A stretch of 64,000 nt of DNA from Marinoscillum pacificum (GCF_024714495.1 NZ_JAMZMJ010000011.1:124001-188000), one strand, 5' to 3'; numbered from the stretch's first letter, positions 9,901 through 17,882 are shown. Made by a program: numbers and translations. The notes: a model not told the origin generated them from the sequence alone.

Positions 9901-11851
9901 CAATAATATCCGTTGTTTGAGTCGCATCGGTAATTTTCAGATTACTTACTGTCTCTATCAGCAAATCCAATTCATTGGCGATTTTGTCTCCTTTGGTCAA
10001 CAATTCATCCGCCAACACCACCTTCTCAACTGCTTCAATTTGAGCCTTAAATTCTGTGACTTTTTCTTCGAATGGTTTTAGTGCGTGCTCTTGCATTAAG
10101 AATCTCACACAAGACTCAGAAACCGTATCACTTGCATTAGAAAGGTCTTCGTTGAATTGATCAAGTTTCCCCTGATCAATGTATCGCATCTCCTTGGCGG
10201 TAATCACCGCACCACGCACCTCTCGTATAGTACTCAATAAATCAACATAGGCGTTGATAGAGCCAAATGAAGCTTTTGCCTTTTTGAGTATTTGCTTACG
10301 TTGTTCATGGAGCTCTTCCAAACGCTGACTAGAGCTCTCCTGAATTTTACGAACTTTCTCGTACTCACGAACAGCAGATTCTGCTACCTGCCGAATTTCT
10401 TTTAAAGGAGATCCCAAATCATATTCTCCAGTTGTGCTTAACCAATGGTAGGTATCTATTACATCGGTCGCTTTCTTAATCACATCCAGGTACAAATCTG
10501 CATAGATATCGTCTCTGGACAACAGGTTGATCACATCCTGGCACTCTGCCATGGCACTTACCACTTCCTTATTTCCAATTTTTTGTAAAAAGGAATCCGA
10601 AGGTTTCTTGATTTGGAAATCCGGACTGGTAAAAGGTGTTTGCCAAATCTGAATGGCATGATGTTTCTTAGGCTCTGCATCTGCTTTGAACAGACACATC
10701 TCACCATTCTCGAAAATGGTAAATCCGTGACAAATAATCGGACTGTCTACAGATTGCGAGATAATGTTGTAGTTGAGTAACAGGTAAATCCCCTCTTCTC
10801 GATTGTAAAACACATAGATAAAATCTTCTCCATTGATGGAAGTGATTCTACGCTCGAACAACATGTTCTCTAACCCAATATCAAAAATCTTGAACTCTCC
10901 AGACTGCAGGTAATAACCTTTGCTAAACATCAGTCCTTGATCATCTGGAAGCAATACGCACGATTCAGCAATGATATCCAATCGTTTGACCTCATGCAGC
11001 TTCTCATTGAAAATGAGATAACGCTCCTTTTCCTGGTAAGGCTTTGCTTTGATGAGGATTAAATTTCCTATTTCGGAATAAGCAAAGTCCGCATCAACCA
11101 ATGTCTGGTCTTTGTTCACCACATCCTCACGATAGATTCCTTGACCATCCGCGGTGTTGTCTTCTATTTTAATGGTTAGATCTCCGCCGACACATTCTAC
11201 AAAAACCCGATCCTTGATGGATACGTGTGGATGAACGCCTTCACGAAAATCATCTCTAGTCGTTTTTGTCCATTCAAATTCATGTTGAGGCGGAAACTTG
11301 TATTCGTGATCGCTACGATTGTCAATGTAAGTAAGCTTATCACCATTCACCTGCCACTTGAAAGTCTTCACATCTGCAACATCTCTTCCTATCCGAAAAA
11401 CCATGTACAGATACGGACCTACTGTAGCAAATCTTAAAAACTTGGCGTGTTTGTAGTATTTATAAAGCTTGTGAAAATCATCTAAGAATGTCTTATCGCT
11501 GAGAAGTGATTCTACTTTAGATTCTCCAAAACTACGATCTGACTGGTACTCATAGAAACTGAATACATCACCAATTTGTACTTCACTTCGTAACCCAACA
11601 TGCACATTGTAACCAAACAACAGCTTGTTTTCAAAGGAATACATGTCCCACGGAATACAGTTGTTGGACGTGGAGATACGCTCAGTGGCCAGAACTTTGG
11701 TCTCGATTGTACCAAATACGGTCTTGCGCTCCTCATTCAATGCTGTCAGGCGCTCTTTTAAAACACCAGAGTGATTATTTATTCTACCTCTCAGCAGCTC
11801 ATAGGTACCCGCTTCAAGGTTTTGAGATTGGTTAGCCTCTTTTTCAGCCAT
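6956..11851 (-). CDS. Giant AAA ATPase with coiled-coil N-terminal region (DUF3686 'DNA repair ATPase' type)
   Basis: A 1631-residue protein ending in a classical AAA module. It has Walker A SPPGYGKTT (Lys1279), Walker B VMIYLDD (Asp1341-Asp1342), a sensor-1 Asn in AGNP (Asn1389) and a likely arginine finger in SNRAD. The first ~450 residues are beta-rich and propeller-like, and residues ~480-800 are long coiled coils. The family is often labelled a DNA repair ATPase (DUF3686), but I see no DNA-binding motif. Its operon with flotillin and PspA points to membrane work, such as remodelling or disassembling PspA or flotillin assemblies. I chose the ATG at 11851; a TTG at 11875 falls in the T-run of an upstream hairpin. 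Confidence 0.85.
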   Translation of the reverse strand: MAEKEANQSQNLEAGTYELLRGRINNHSGVLKERLTALNEERKTVFGTIETKVLATERISTSNNCIPWDMYSFENKLLFGYNVHVGLRSEVQIGDVFSFYEYQSDRSFGESKVESLLSDKTFLDDFHKLYKYYKHAKFLRFATVGPYLYMVFRIGRDVADVKTFKWQVNGDKLTYIDNRSDHEYKFPPQHEFEWTKTTRDDFREGVHPHVSIKDRVFVECVGGDLTIKIEDNTADGQGIYREDVVNKDQTLVDADFAYSEIGNLILIKAKPYQEKERYLIFNEKLHEVKRLDIIAESCVLLPDDQGLMFSKGYYLQSGEFKIFDIGLENMLFERRITSINGEDFIYVFYNREEGIYLLLNYNIISQSVDSPIICHGFTIFENGEMCLFKADAEPKKHHAIQIWQTPFTSPDFQIKKPSDSFLQKIGNKEVVSAMAECQDVINLLSRDDIYADLYLDVIKKATDVIDTYHWLSTTGEYDLGSPLKEIRQVAESAVREYEKVRKIQESSSQRLEELHEQRKQILKKAKASFGSINAYVDLLSTIREVRGAVITAKEMRYIDQGKLDQFNEDLSNASDTVSESCVRFLMQEHALKPFEEKVTEFKAQIEAVEKVVLADELLTKGDKIANELDLLIETVSNLKITDATQTTDIIEKISDIYGRYNQSKGALANRRKKLLFEEGKAEFAATIKLLEQSVTNYLDISDSPEQCDEYLTKLVVQIEELEGRFAEFPDFLDLITQKREEVYNAFESKKVYLTEQRNKKANQLFQSAERILKAVRNKADTIKSKQEINGYFASDLMVEKVRNVVSQLVKMGETVKGDDLSSQLKTIQEDVIRQLKDRQELFVDGENVLQMGGHKFYTNELALDLTIVVKNKVPCFHLAGTDFFEPIENEELKALGHLWDQSLVSENENVYRSEYLAFQLYNQLISIGSKDSLTVEKYLAKSEEEQLSYIQKEMNSRYQEGYVKGIHEFDTLLILNKLIELSQAAGVIRFTPACRALASFFWTKCLDDAKRDLFLRQIRAAAVVLSVFPGNKDFEDIIDDLEHELSQCEPTYYSHQIKYSEAAKYLFEELLSGDEFTISTGAAELYQAFNKHLKSKKADLEFQRSLDAIEVPNLTVRMIRQWLKSYMPESDVDLSAYIDEVAVLILNKSFIESRVKKISVVADLEHLKGSHEVIQDGNYHFHLSDFLQKQATYVEEVVPGYLRLQQLKKQLSEDYKKELRLESFRPRVLSSFVRNKLIDKVYFPLIGANLAKQIGTAGEAKRTDLMGLLLLISPPGYGKTTLMEYIASRLGVVFMKINGPAIGHEVTSLDPADAPNAASAEELEKLNLSFEMGNNVMIYLDDIQHCNPEFLQKFISMCDAQRKIEGVYKGKTKTYDFRGKKVCVVMAGNPYTESGDKFQIPDMLSNRADIYNLGDVIGDSEEVFKLSYIENSLTSNSILSRLASRSIDDIHGVIKMADTGSSEGIDFQGNHTVEELEEYVAIVKHLSVVRDVILAVNMLYIKSAAMSDEYRVEPAFKLQGSYRDMNKITEKVLPMMTHQEVVGVVQSHYENEAQTLTSNAEANILKFKQLTNEMDEVAKERWQHILENFMKQQKLKGYGQNAQLVEGIESIADKLHDISGKIGGASTTKKK

Positions 11852-11877
11852 GATTTTTTCAGAATAAGTGGACAAAG

Positions 11878-11907
11878 AAAAATCTAGCCCTCAACCTGAT
11901 TGAGGGC
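11878..11907 (-). terminator. Hairpin with T-run between flotillin and AAA ATPase genes (possible attenuator)
   Basis: A perfect 8-bp GC-rich stem (GCCCTCAA/TTGAGGGC, 11887-11907) with a 5-nt loop is followed on the minus strand, after a short TAGA, by TTTTTCTTT. It lies in the 66 bp between the flotillin stop and the ATPase ATG. This looks like a moderate rho-independent terminator that would reduce, not abolish, ATPase expression relative to the upstream genes. Confidence 0.5.
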
Positions 11908-11917
11908 GGGTAGGTTA

Positions 11918-14083
11918 TCACAAGCCTAGTTTAGAAACTGGCTCGTTGGTGATGCCTAATGATTTAGCTACTTCTCCAAGTCGCTGAACCATTGATTTCT
12001 CGTCATCTGTAGTCGCTCTGGACGCCATTTGAAGCAATACCGCGGATACACTTAAGTTTTTGATATCTTCAGAATTCAGCCCAAACTGTTTGATGAAGTC
12101 TCCAAGTCTCTCAGTGAAGTTAGATCCGCTTTCAGTACTAAAGAAAGTATCTTTCACCTGAGTCAATACCTCACTATTATGCATTAGTCTATCCACTGAT
12201 TTTCCTTTCGTAATGGATCCTACTATTTGCTCAAAGAACATCGTCTCACCCCCTACAATTTCGATATTCGCAGCTTTCAACGCCTCAGAGATTACTTGCG
12301 CCTGAGAAAGGGCTATTTGCTCCTGAACTGCGATTCTTGACAACTCAACTTCCTTATCAGTAGCAAGCTTCAACTTGAATTCTTCGTGTGATTTACCTTT
12401 CTCGTCCAAAGACTTCATCGCTTCGGCTTTCTCTTTAATTCCTTCAGCATCTGCAGTGAATTTCTCTCTCATCACCTTAGCCTCTGCAAGACCTCTCTTC
12501 TCTTCTGCCTGTGCCATCAATTCTACTACCTTAGAATCAGACTCACCTTTCTGAAGAGCAATTTTAGCAGCAACGTTTCCAAGTTTCTCATCTGCTTCAG
12601 CTTGTGCAAATCCTTTTTCGCGGATTCCCTTCGCTTGCGCCATTGCCTCCATCTCGATGATAGCGGCAGCAGCATCCCCTTCTTTTTCACTAGCGGCAGC
12701 TTTCGCTTCCATCACTTGCGCTTCTGACATACCGATTGCAGCAGCTTCAGCAGCTTGTGCTTCTGCCAATGTTTTCTTCGCTTGAGCTTCGTGGATCGCA
12801 GCGTTTTCAGAAGCCTGAGCATCTATTAACTTTTGCTTAGCTAAATGCTCAGAAGCTTGTTTCTTCGCTTCCGCATCTTTGATCATTTTCACCAATGCCT
12901 CTTCTGCGTCTTTCTCTGCAAGAGTAATGGCCACTTTCTTCGTACGATCTGCCTGAGCAATCGCCTCGATATCTTTCATGCGCTCCTTCTCTTCCACCAC
13001 CGTTTTCTCGATGGATACACGCTCACGGATAACATCCTGAATATTCTTTCTTTCCTCTTCTACCGCTTTTTCTTTCTCAATGCGAGCGATCTCTACCAAA
13101 CGTTCTTTCTCGGTAAGTTCCAATAGACGAGCTCTGTCTACCTTCTCATTTTCTACAGCTTCAGTTCGCTCTTTGTTTTTGGCAGCCACTAAGACTTCAC
13201 GAAGCTTGTTTTCTTCTGCAACATGTAGCTCTTCTTCTGTTTTGATTCGAGCTCTTTCTGACTTTAAGCGCTCTTCTTCTTTGACTTTAGCTGTTTCAGC
13301 TTCTTCCCTTGCTTGGACTGATTCAATCTCTTTCTTTTGTCGAGCCTCAGCCTCAGCCTGCTGTCTTTCTAGTTCTAGAATAGTCTCTTTAGCTTCAACA
13401 TTTTGCTTGGTAAGGGTCTTTTCCTTTTCTCTTTCAATTTGGTTAGAGAGAATTTTCTGAGCAGATGTTAAGTCAATGATCTTTTTGATACCTTCTGCAT
13501 CCAAGATGTTGTTTTCATCCAGCTCGTTCATGGATGTTTGTTCCAGATAGTCAATCGCACAGTCATCCAATACATAACCATTCAAGTCAGTACCAATAAT
13601 GTTCAAAATATCCTGTTTGAAATTATCTCTACCTGTATATAACTCAACGAACTCAAAGTTTTTACCAACCGTTTTCAATGCTTCTGAGAACTTTGCGTCA
13701 AAAAGAAGCTCCAGTTGCTCATGATTAGAAGCTCGTTGACTACCAATGGATTGGGCCACTTGCTTCACATCTTCAATGGTCTGATTGACCCTAAGGAAGA
13801 AGGTAACTTTGATATCAGCTCGCATATTGTCTTTACAGACAAGTCCTTCACGACCTGTTCTTGCAATTACAATTGTTTTGAGCGTGATATCCATTATTTC
13901 CAGCTTATGGATAATAGGGAAAATCATTGCTCCGTTGAAAAACACTTTGGTTCCTCCTACTCCAGTACGGACTAGAGCCTGGCCCTGATGGGCTTTTTTA
14001 TACATTCGTGCAAAAGCGACAATAATTCCAATAAGAAATATACTGATCGCGATCACACCTGTGGTCATAACAGATGAAGTCAT
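11918..14083 (-). CDS. Flotillin-family protein (YqiK type), SPFH/Band 7
   Basis: A 721-residue flotillin-like protein. A single membrane anchor (about residues 8-25) is followed by the SPFH/Band 7 domain (about 35-220). Next comes a very long Glu/Ala/Lys-rich coiled coil (about 230-600) with many repeated E-A-x-A-x-A heptads, and then a conserved helical tail. Flotillins oligomerise at the inner membrane and organise membrane microdomains. It follows the YqiJ-like gene by 19 bp, the same order as yqiJ-yqiK in E. coli. The ATPase gene follows after a hairpin. The repetitive coding is protein coiled coil, not a DNA repeat. Confidence 0.92.
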   Translation of the reverse strand: MTSSVMTTGVIAISIFLIGIIVAFARMYKKAHQGQALVRTGVGGTKVFFNGAMIFPIIHKLEIMDITLKTIVIARTGREGLVCKDNMRADIKVTFFLRVNQTIEDVKQVAQSIGSQRASNHEQLELLFDAKFSEALKTVGKNFEFVELYTGRDNFKQDILNIIGTDLNGYVLDDCAIDYLEQTSMNELDENNILDAEGIKKIIDLTSAQKILSNQIEREKEKTLTKQNVEAKETILELERQQAEAEARQKKEIESVQAREEAETAKVKEEERLKSERARIKTEEELHVAEENKLREVLVAAKNKERTEAVENEKVDRARLLELTEKERLVEIARIEKEKAVEEERKNIQDVIRERVSIEKTVVEEKERMKDIEAIAQADRTKKVAITLAEKDAEEALVKMIKDAEAKKQASEHLAKQKLIDAQASENAAIHEAQAKKTLAEAQAAEAAAIGMSEAQVMEAKAAASEKEGDAAAAIIEMEAMAQAKGIREKGFAQAEADEKLGNVAAKIALQKGESDSKVVELMAQAEEKRGLAEAKVMREKFTADAEGIKEKAEAMKSLDEKGKSHEEFKLKLATDKEVELSRIAVQEQIALSQAQVISEALKAANIEIVGGETMFFEQIVGSITKGKSVDRLMHNSEVLTQVKDTFFSTESGSNFTERLGDFIKQFGLNSEDIKNLSVSAVLLQMASRATTDDEKSMVQRLGEVAKSLGITNEPVSKLGL

Positions 14084-14102
14084 AAGGTTAAGTATATTAA
14101 GA

Positions 14103-14696
14103 TTAATAAGGTTCTACGTAATAAAAATTACCTGATTGGACATGGTCAATAACAAGGGCAGTTTGTCCTTTTTCGATAACCAGGCCTTCTTTTGTTTTAA
14201 CATTAATCAGGATGGAGGTTCCACCAACATTGATTTCCGCTTGGCTTTTTCGATCCGCTGTGATAGGGAGTTTGGCCACACAGATACTACCGACTATATT
14301 TTCCACAGCTTCAGTTTCACTCTTAATTTTTTTGAAAAAAAGAGCGAATGGAATAGTGAGAAATTTGGCAACAAAGAGACAAACAATCATTGATGGCGTA
14401 AATACAATCAGGCCTGTCAAAAAGGAGTTAAACCCAAGCAGGTCATTCCCAATTAAAGTAACTACCCAAAGCGGGATTACATAAAAGGTTAAGAAGATCA
14501 TAAGTGGTAATTGATCCAGGTTAAAAAACGCCAGTACCGAAGCAAATCCGTTTACATCAAGATCAACATCTACATCCACAGAGTCGATATCTAGCACTCC
14601 CAGTATTACTATGAGCCAATAGACGAGTACAAAGATGAATAAACAAGTGGGGATTATGTTTACTCCACTAAATGCAAATTCGAGGAGCTCTTTCAT
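14103..14696 (-). CDS. YqiJ-like membrane protein with C-terminal OB-fold (NfeD-like)
   Basis: A 197-residue protein with hydrophobic segments at about residues 12-35, 60-82 and 88-120. A soluble C-terminal domain (about 130-197) has the beta-rich pattern of an NfeD/YqiJ OB-fold: VENIVGSICVAKLPI through INVKTKEGLVIEKGQ to ALVIDH. An acidic stretch of D-x-D repeats (residues 37-48) is unusual. NfeD/YqiJ proteins work as partners of stomatin or flotillin proteins at the membrane, and here the flotillin gene follows directly. There are 118 bp between this gene and the upstream PspA gene with no clear signal. Confidence 0.82.
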   Translation of the reverse strand: MKELLEFAFSGVNIIPTCLFIFVLVYWLIVILGVLDIDSVDVDVDLDVNGFASVLAFFNLDQLPLMIFLTFYVIPLWVVTLIGNDLLGFNSFLTGLIVFTPSMIVCLFVAKFLTIPFALFFKKIKSETEAVENIVGSICVAKLPITADRKSQAEINVGGTSILINVKTKEGLVIEKGQTALVIDHVQSGNFYYVEPY

Positions 14697-14814
14697 AGTT
14701 AAACAGTTATGTATCGGGTAAAAAATGATCTAAGTGCCGGCTTGGTTAGGCATCAAACCGAACACTTTCAAATATCATCATGAAGTTGATAGGTTCAACC
14801 AAAAGGAAGGATAT

Positions 14815-15525
14815 TTATTTATCCTTGTTCATGCCAAGCTTGGCTTTCATAGCAGCCAACTCATCAGAGGCTTTCAAAGAAGAGCCATCCAATGCTTTAT
14901 CAATCTCATCATCCAGCGTTTTTCTTTCATGAGAGATATCACCATATGCTTCGGCAAGTGCCTCCTGCTGAGCAACCTTGTCCTTCATGCGTTCTAACAT
15001 GGCCATGGTACTAGAAGAGTCGATTTGTGCCATTTGCTTATTTACTTTAGTAGCAGCTTCGCTTACTTTCACTCTTGCTTTCAACGTTTTCAGCTCGTTC
15101 TCATATCCACTGATATCAGATTTCAGCTTTTTCACATTGGCTTCCAGTTGGCTCACGTTCTTATCAAAACGCTCTTTCTCCGATTTGCTCGTAAGAACAG
15201 CGTTAGCGAATTCTTCTTTTTTCTTCAATGCTTCAGTAGCCAATCGGTCTGCTTCAGCTTCGCTGATTTCACCAGACTGTGCTTTCTTCAACAAGGCAAA
15301 AGCTTTGCTTTCGTATTCTTCAGCCTTTGACTGATTGTTTTCCACGTCATTCTTAGCGCGAATGGCCATTGCCTTTACTTCAGCTAAAGATCTAAGACTC
15401 TCATCCAAATCTTTCTTTAAATCGCGGATACCTTGCTCAGTCATCTTGATTGGATTTTCCAATTTATCAATGGCTGAATGTGTCTCGGCTTCTCCTACCT
15501 TAAATAGTCTCTTAAAAACATTCAT
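14815..15525 (-). CDS. pspA: PspA/IM30-family membrane-stress protein
   Basis: A 236-residue, almost wholly helical protein of the PspA/IM30 (ESCRT-III-like) superfamily. It starts with MNVFKRLFKVGEAETHSAIDKLENP, the amphipathic N-terminal helix and first hairpin, and continues with the typical ADRLATEALKKKEEF and MERMKDKVAQQEALAEAYGD blocks. The family polymerises on the inner membrane and repairs or remodels it under envelope stress. It is the second gene of the operon with a flotillin and an AAA ATPase, a pairing that resembles ESCRT-III with an AAA disassembly machine. The sequence is clearly in the family, but whether it is orthologous to E. coli PspA or to YjfJ is open. Confidence 0.9.
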   Translation of the reverse strand: MNVFKRLFKVGEAETHSAIDKLENPIKMTEQGIRDLKKDLDESLRSLAEVKAMAIRAKNDVENNQSKAEEYESKAFALLKKAQSGEISEAEADRLATEALKKKEEFANAVLTSKSEKERFDKNVSQLEANVKKLKSDISGYENELKTLKARVKVSEAATKVNKQMAQIDSSSTMAMLERMKDKVAQQEALAEAYGDISHERKTLDDEIDKALDGSSLKASDELAAMKAKLGMNKDK

Positions 15526-15554
15526 GATATTAAATTTTAGTAATGACTCAATTC

Positions 15555-15962
15555 TTAGTTTTTGCTAAATCTGATTAATTCATCGGCATATTCGCTCAAC
15601 AGTAAACTCAGAGAGTTTAAAGTAGCCTCCAATTCATTTGGATCAAGATTTTCGCATTCATGCGTATTTCTGAACAACACCTTCTTACCGGTATCATCCA
15701 GGGCAAATGCGCCATGAATAATGTCCCTGTTTTTCTTCAAGAGTTCTTTGAAAACTTCAGTAGTCTCGCTCTTAATTTCAAAAAGATACTGCTCTACAAT
15801 CAAAATCGGATCAGCGATGATCAAGACAACATTCTTAATCCCGTGATGCTCATTTTCAATGACGAACACTCCTTCTGCTTCATCCTGCTGGACTATGTGA
15901 TAGTCAAGTTCCAATAAGTACTCTCTAATTTTTTCAAAATGTGAGTTCATGTAAGTTGTCAT
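15555..15962 (-). CDS. YbjN-like small protein, first gene of the PspA-flotillin-AAA operon
   Basis: A 135-residue protein with an alpha/beta pattern like the YbjN or type III secretion chaperone fold. It has a helix, then strands FVIENEHHGIKNVVLIIADP, a central LLKKN-x-x-x-HGAFALDD block, and a C-terminal helix with ELEATLNSLSLLLSEYADEL. I cannot assign it with certainty; DUF2170 (YjfI), which accompanies PspA homologues in enterobacteria, is the alternative. There is no signal peptide or membrane segment. It lies 29 bp ahead of pspA and leads the operon. A chaperone or adaptor role is inference from fold and context. Confidence 0.65.
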   Translation of the reverse strand: MTTYMNSHFEKIREYLLELDYHIVQQDEAEGVFVIENEHHGIKNVVLIIADPILIVEQYLFEIKSETTEVFKELLKKNRDIIHGAFALDDTGKKVLFRNTHECENLDPNELEATLNSLSLLLSEYADELIRFSKN

Positions 15963-16010
15963 TTAGGTGATGATCGAAAATACTAATTACGCCACTGATT
16001 GAGTATGATT

Positions 16011-16020
16011 ACTTCGAAGT
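16011..16020. promoter_or_regulatory. ACTTCGAAGT palindrome in the divergent region
   Basis: A perfect 10-bp palindrome lies between the start of the PspA-flotillin-AAA operon (15962) and the preferred start of the divergent XRE regulator (16092). It is a candidate operator for that regulator. It is short, so this is only a suggestion, and if translation starts at 16005 it would be coding. Confidence 0.25.
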
Positions 16021-16091
16021 TTTCTCAATTAGATAGCTTTGATATCGAAATCATAAGTAATTTTACGAAAGATAATGACAAAAGTTATAGC

Positions 16092-16904
16092 ATGGCTCAA
16101 AATATTAGCAAAAAATTATCTTTTATTGGTGAGAACATCAAAAAGATAAGACAAGTCAAAAGAATCAGTCAAGCTGAATTTTCATCTCTTTTCAATCTGG
16201 CGAGACCAAGTATTGGTGCGTATGAAGAAGGGAGATCTGAGCCTAAAATTGATACAATCATCCAAATAGCTCATCACTTTAGAATATCGATTGATGTACT
16301 GCTTACCAGAAAGCTTACGGTAAGTGAGATCTATAGCCTGGATCGGTTAAATGAGAAGCTTGACAAAGCCCACAATCTGGAACCTACGAGCAAATATCCT
16401 GAAGCAATAGCCAGCAAAACCGGAATTCCGCTGGTTAAAAATAATCATTATCTAGACTACATTGTCAATTACCAAACAGCAGACTTTCTCAACAAACTTC
16501 CAGTAATTCAATTACCGATTGATAACCCTAACAATCTCAGAGCCTTCGAAATGAACGGCAGTGAAATGGAATACCACCAACAAGGTTTACACCACGGAGA
16601 TTTATTAGTGGGCAGATCACACTCATTGGAAAATCTGGAAAACCTAGTAGGTAAAACAGTATCCATCGTACACAAAGAAAGCATCACCACTCGAAGATTA
16701 AGATCATTCGATATTTCTCAAATTACGCTAATCACAGATGACCCGAATTACCCTGCTATGTCTATACCCAAAGAGGACATATTGGAAATTTGGCATATCG
16801 AGGCTGCATACTCAACATACCTAAATCCTCCTACTTTGCTGGAAGAACGCGTTCTCATACTGGAAAAAACTGTAGAGGAAATCAAAAAAGGAGTTTCTAA
16901 ATAA
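16092..16904 (+). CDS. XRE-family regulator with S24/LexA-like C-terminal domain lacking the protease residues
   Basis: A 270-residue regulator. Residues ~10-70 are an XRE helix-turn-helix (IGENIKKIRQVKRISQAEFS and ARPSIGAYEEGRSEP). The C-terminal half (~130-240) follows the S24/LexA pattern up to GLHHGDLLVG. However, the usual G-D-S-M motif reads G-S-E-M, and the region expected to hold the catalytic Lys reads T-T-R-R-L, so self-cleavage looks lost. It is divergent from the PspA operon and probably controls it. In-frame starts at 16005 (ATG) and 15999 (TTG) would add about 30 residues with no domain and shrink the shared promoter to about 40 bp, so I prefer 16092. Confidence 0.78.
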   Translation: MAQNISKKLSFIGENIKKIRQVKRISQAEFSSLFNLARPSIGAYEEGRSEPKIDTIIQIAHHFRISIDVLLTRKLTVSEIYSLDRLNEKLDKAHNLEPTSKYPEAIASKTGIPLVKNNHYLDYIVNYQTADFLNKLPVIQLPIDNPNNLRAFEMNGSEMEYHQQGLHHGDLLVGRSHSLENLENLVGKTVSIVHKESITTRRLRSFDISQITLITDDPNYPAMSIPKEDILEIWHIEAAYSTYLNPPTLLEERVLILEKTVEEIKKGVSK

Positions 16905-16950
16905 GCGAAGAAAAAATTAGGCACAACCTTTTAAAATTTATTTCCGTACA

Positions 16951-16970
16951 TTTACTTTGTATTTCAAAGT
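16951..16970. promoter_or_regulatory. Operator copy 1: ACTTTG-N5-CAAAGT
   Basis: The 20-bp sequence TTTACTTTGTATTTCAAAGT occurs here and, identically, at 17896-17915. Its core is a perfect inverted repeat, ACTTTG-TATTT-CAAAGT, lying directly ahead of the ATG at 16978 and overlapping a plausible -7 element (TTACTTTG). The winged-helix protein encoded at 17592 is the natural candidate to bind both copies. Confidence 0.6.
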
Positions 16971-16977
16971 GCTTCGC

Positions 16978-17595
16978 ATGACTAAAGAAAAATACTTAGA
17001 AGATCTTAAGGATATCAAGTCCATCATGGAGCGATCGTCTCGCTTCATTTCATTGAGTGGATTATCTGGTGTAATGGCTGGACTATTTGCGTTGGTCGGC
17101 GCATACCTGGCTTATCAGACAGTCTATCAGCAGCAAGATTATTTAAGTTATCGTCGTGCTGACATGACCGCAGATAACATTATCCAATTGTTAGGCATAG
17201 CTATTGGCGTATTGGTATTATCTATAGGTGTGGGAATCATTTTCACTCAGCGCAAAGCAAAAAAGCAAGGTCAAAAACTATGGGATAGTCAATCGAAGCG
17301 AGTGGTGATTAACATGTTAATTCCATTAGTAGCAGGAGGACTGGTTTGTTTAATTCTTCTAAACAACGGGTTCATAGGCTTGATTGCACCATTGACATTA
17401 GTCTTCTATGGATTGGCTCTAGTCAATGCAAGTAAGTATACACTTTCAGATATCAGAAGCCTGGGAATATTAGAAATCGTACTTGGATTGATCGGCTGTC
17501 AGTATGTTGGCTTTGGATTGATACTTTGGGTGATAGGATTTGGTATCTTGCACATCGTTTACGGAATAGTGATGTACGTAAAGTATGAGAAGTGA
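16978..17595 (+). CDS. Membrane protein co-transcribed with winged-helix regulator
   Basis: A 205-residue protein with about five hydrophobic segments (near residues 20-40, 65-90, 105-130, 133-150 and 165-200). It starts with a soluble helix containing LKDIKSIMERSSRF. The family is not named here, but this type of protein commonly precedes a short winged-helix regulator and creD in Bacteroidota. I reject a TTG start at 16957, because that codon lies inside the operator; the ATG at 16978 is preferred. It overlaps the regulator's GTG start by 4 bp. Confidence 0.75.
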   Translation: MTKEKYLEDLKDIKSIMERSSRFISLSGLSGVMAGLFALVGAYLAYQTVYQQQDYLSYRRADMTADNIIQLLGIAIGVLVLSIGVGIIFTQRKAKKQGQKLWDSQSKRVVINMLIPLVAGGLVCLILLNNGFIGLIAPLTLVFYGLALVNASKYTLSDIRSLGILEIVLGLIGCQYVGFGLILWVIGFGILHIVYGIVMYVKYEK

Positions 17596-17882
17596 AAGAA
17601 ATCCTTAAAGATTTAAATAAAGCATTTGAGAATAAAACCCGTCTGGGCATCATGTCTGCCCTGATGGTGAATGACTATATGGATTTCAAAAACCTGAAGG
17701 ATCTATTGGATGTCACTGATGGCAATCTGGCCTCTCACTTGAAGGCCCTAGAGAAAGTAGATTACATCTCAGTGACCAAGGAATTCATAGAGCGCAAACC
17801 CAATACTAAATACCAGGCAACCAAAGAAGGCCAGATTGCTTTCAAAAAGCACATTCAAGCAATCGAGCAACTACTTAAATAA
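17592..17882 (+). CDS. Short winged-helix transcriptional regulator
   Basis: A 96-residue protein that is almost entirely one winged helix. It has KTRLGIMSALMVNDYMDFKNLKDLLDVTDGNLASHLKALEKVDYI, followed by a wing ending in KYQATKEGQIAF. It belongs to the MarR/ArsR-like winged-helix DNA-binding group (PF13601). There is no ligand domain or metal-binding Cys, so the signal may come from the membrane protein encoded just upstream, whose stop overlaps this GTG start (GTGA). Identical operators in front of the membrane-protein gene and of creD suggest it controls both. Confidence 0.82.
   Translation: MKEILKDLNKAFENKTRLGIMSALMVNDYMDFKNLKDLLDVTDGNLASHLKALEKVDYISVTKEFIERKPNTKYQATKEGQIAFKKHIQAIEQLLK

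Noticed and set aside
6956-11851. DNA-repair function for the giant ATPase
   Set aside because: Only the family label supports it; no nuclease or DNA-binding motif is visible and the operon is membrane-related.
12000-13450. Apparent tandem repeats
   Set aside because: The repetition follows coiled-coil heptads of the flotillin; spacing and codons vary, so it is protein repetition and not a DNA satellite or CRISPR.
12845-13988. Several plus-strand open frames opposite the flotillin gene
   Set aside because: They are antisense shadows of a biased Glu/Ala/Lys-rich coiled coil, which leaves Phe/Ser/Leu-rich frames open on the other strand.
16957-16977. Earlier TTG start for the membrane-protein gene
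   Set aside because: The codon lies inside the duplicated operator and -7 region, so it cannot reasonably be translated; the ATG at 16978 is preferred.
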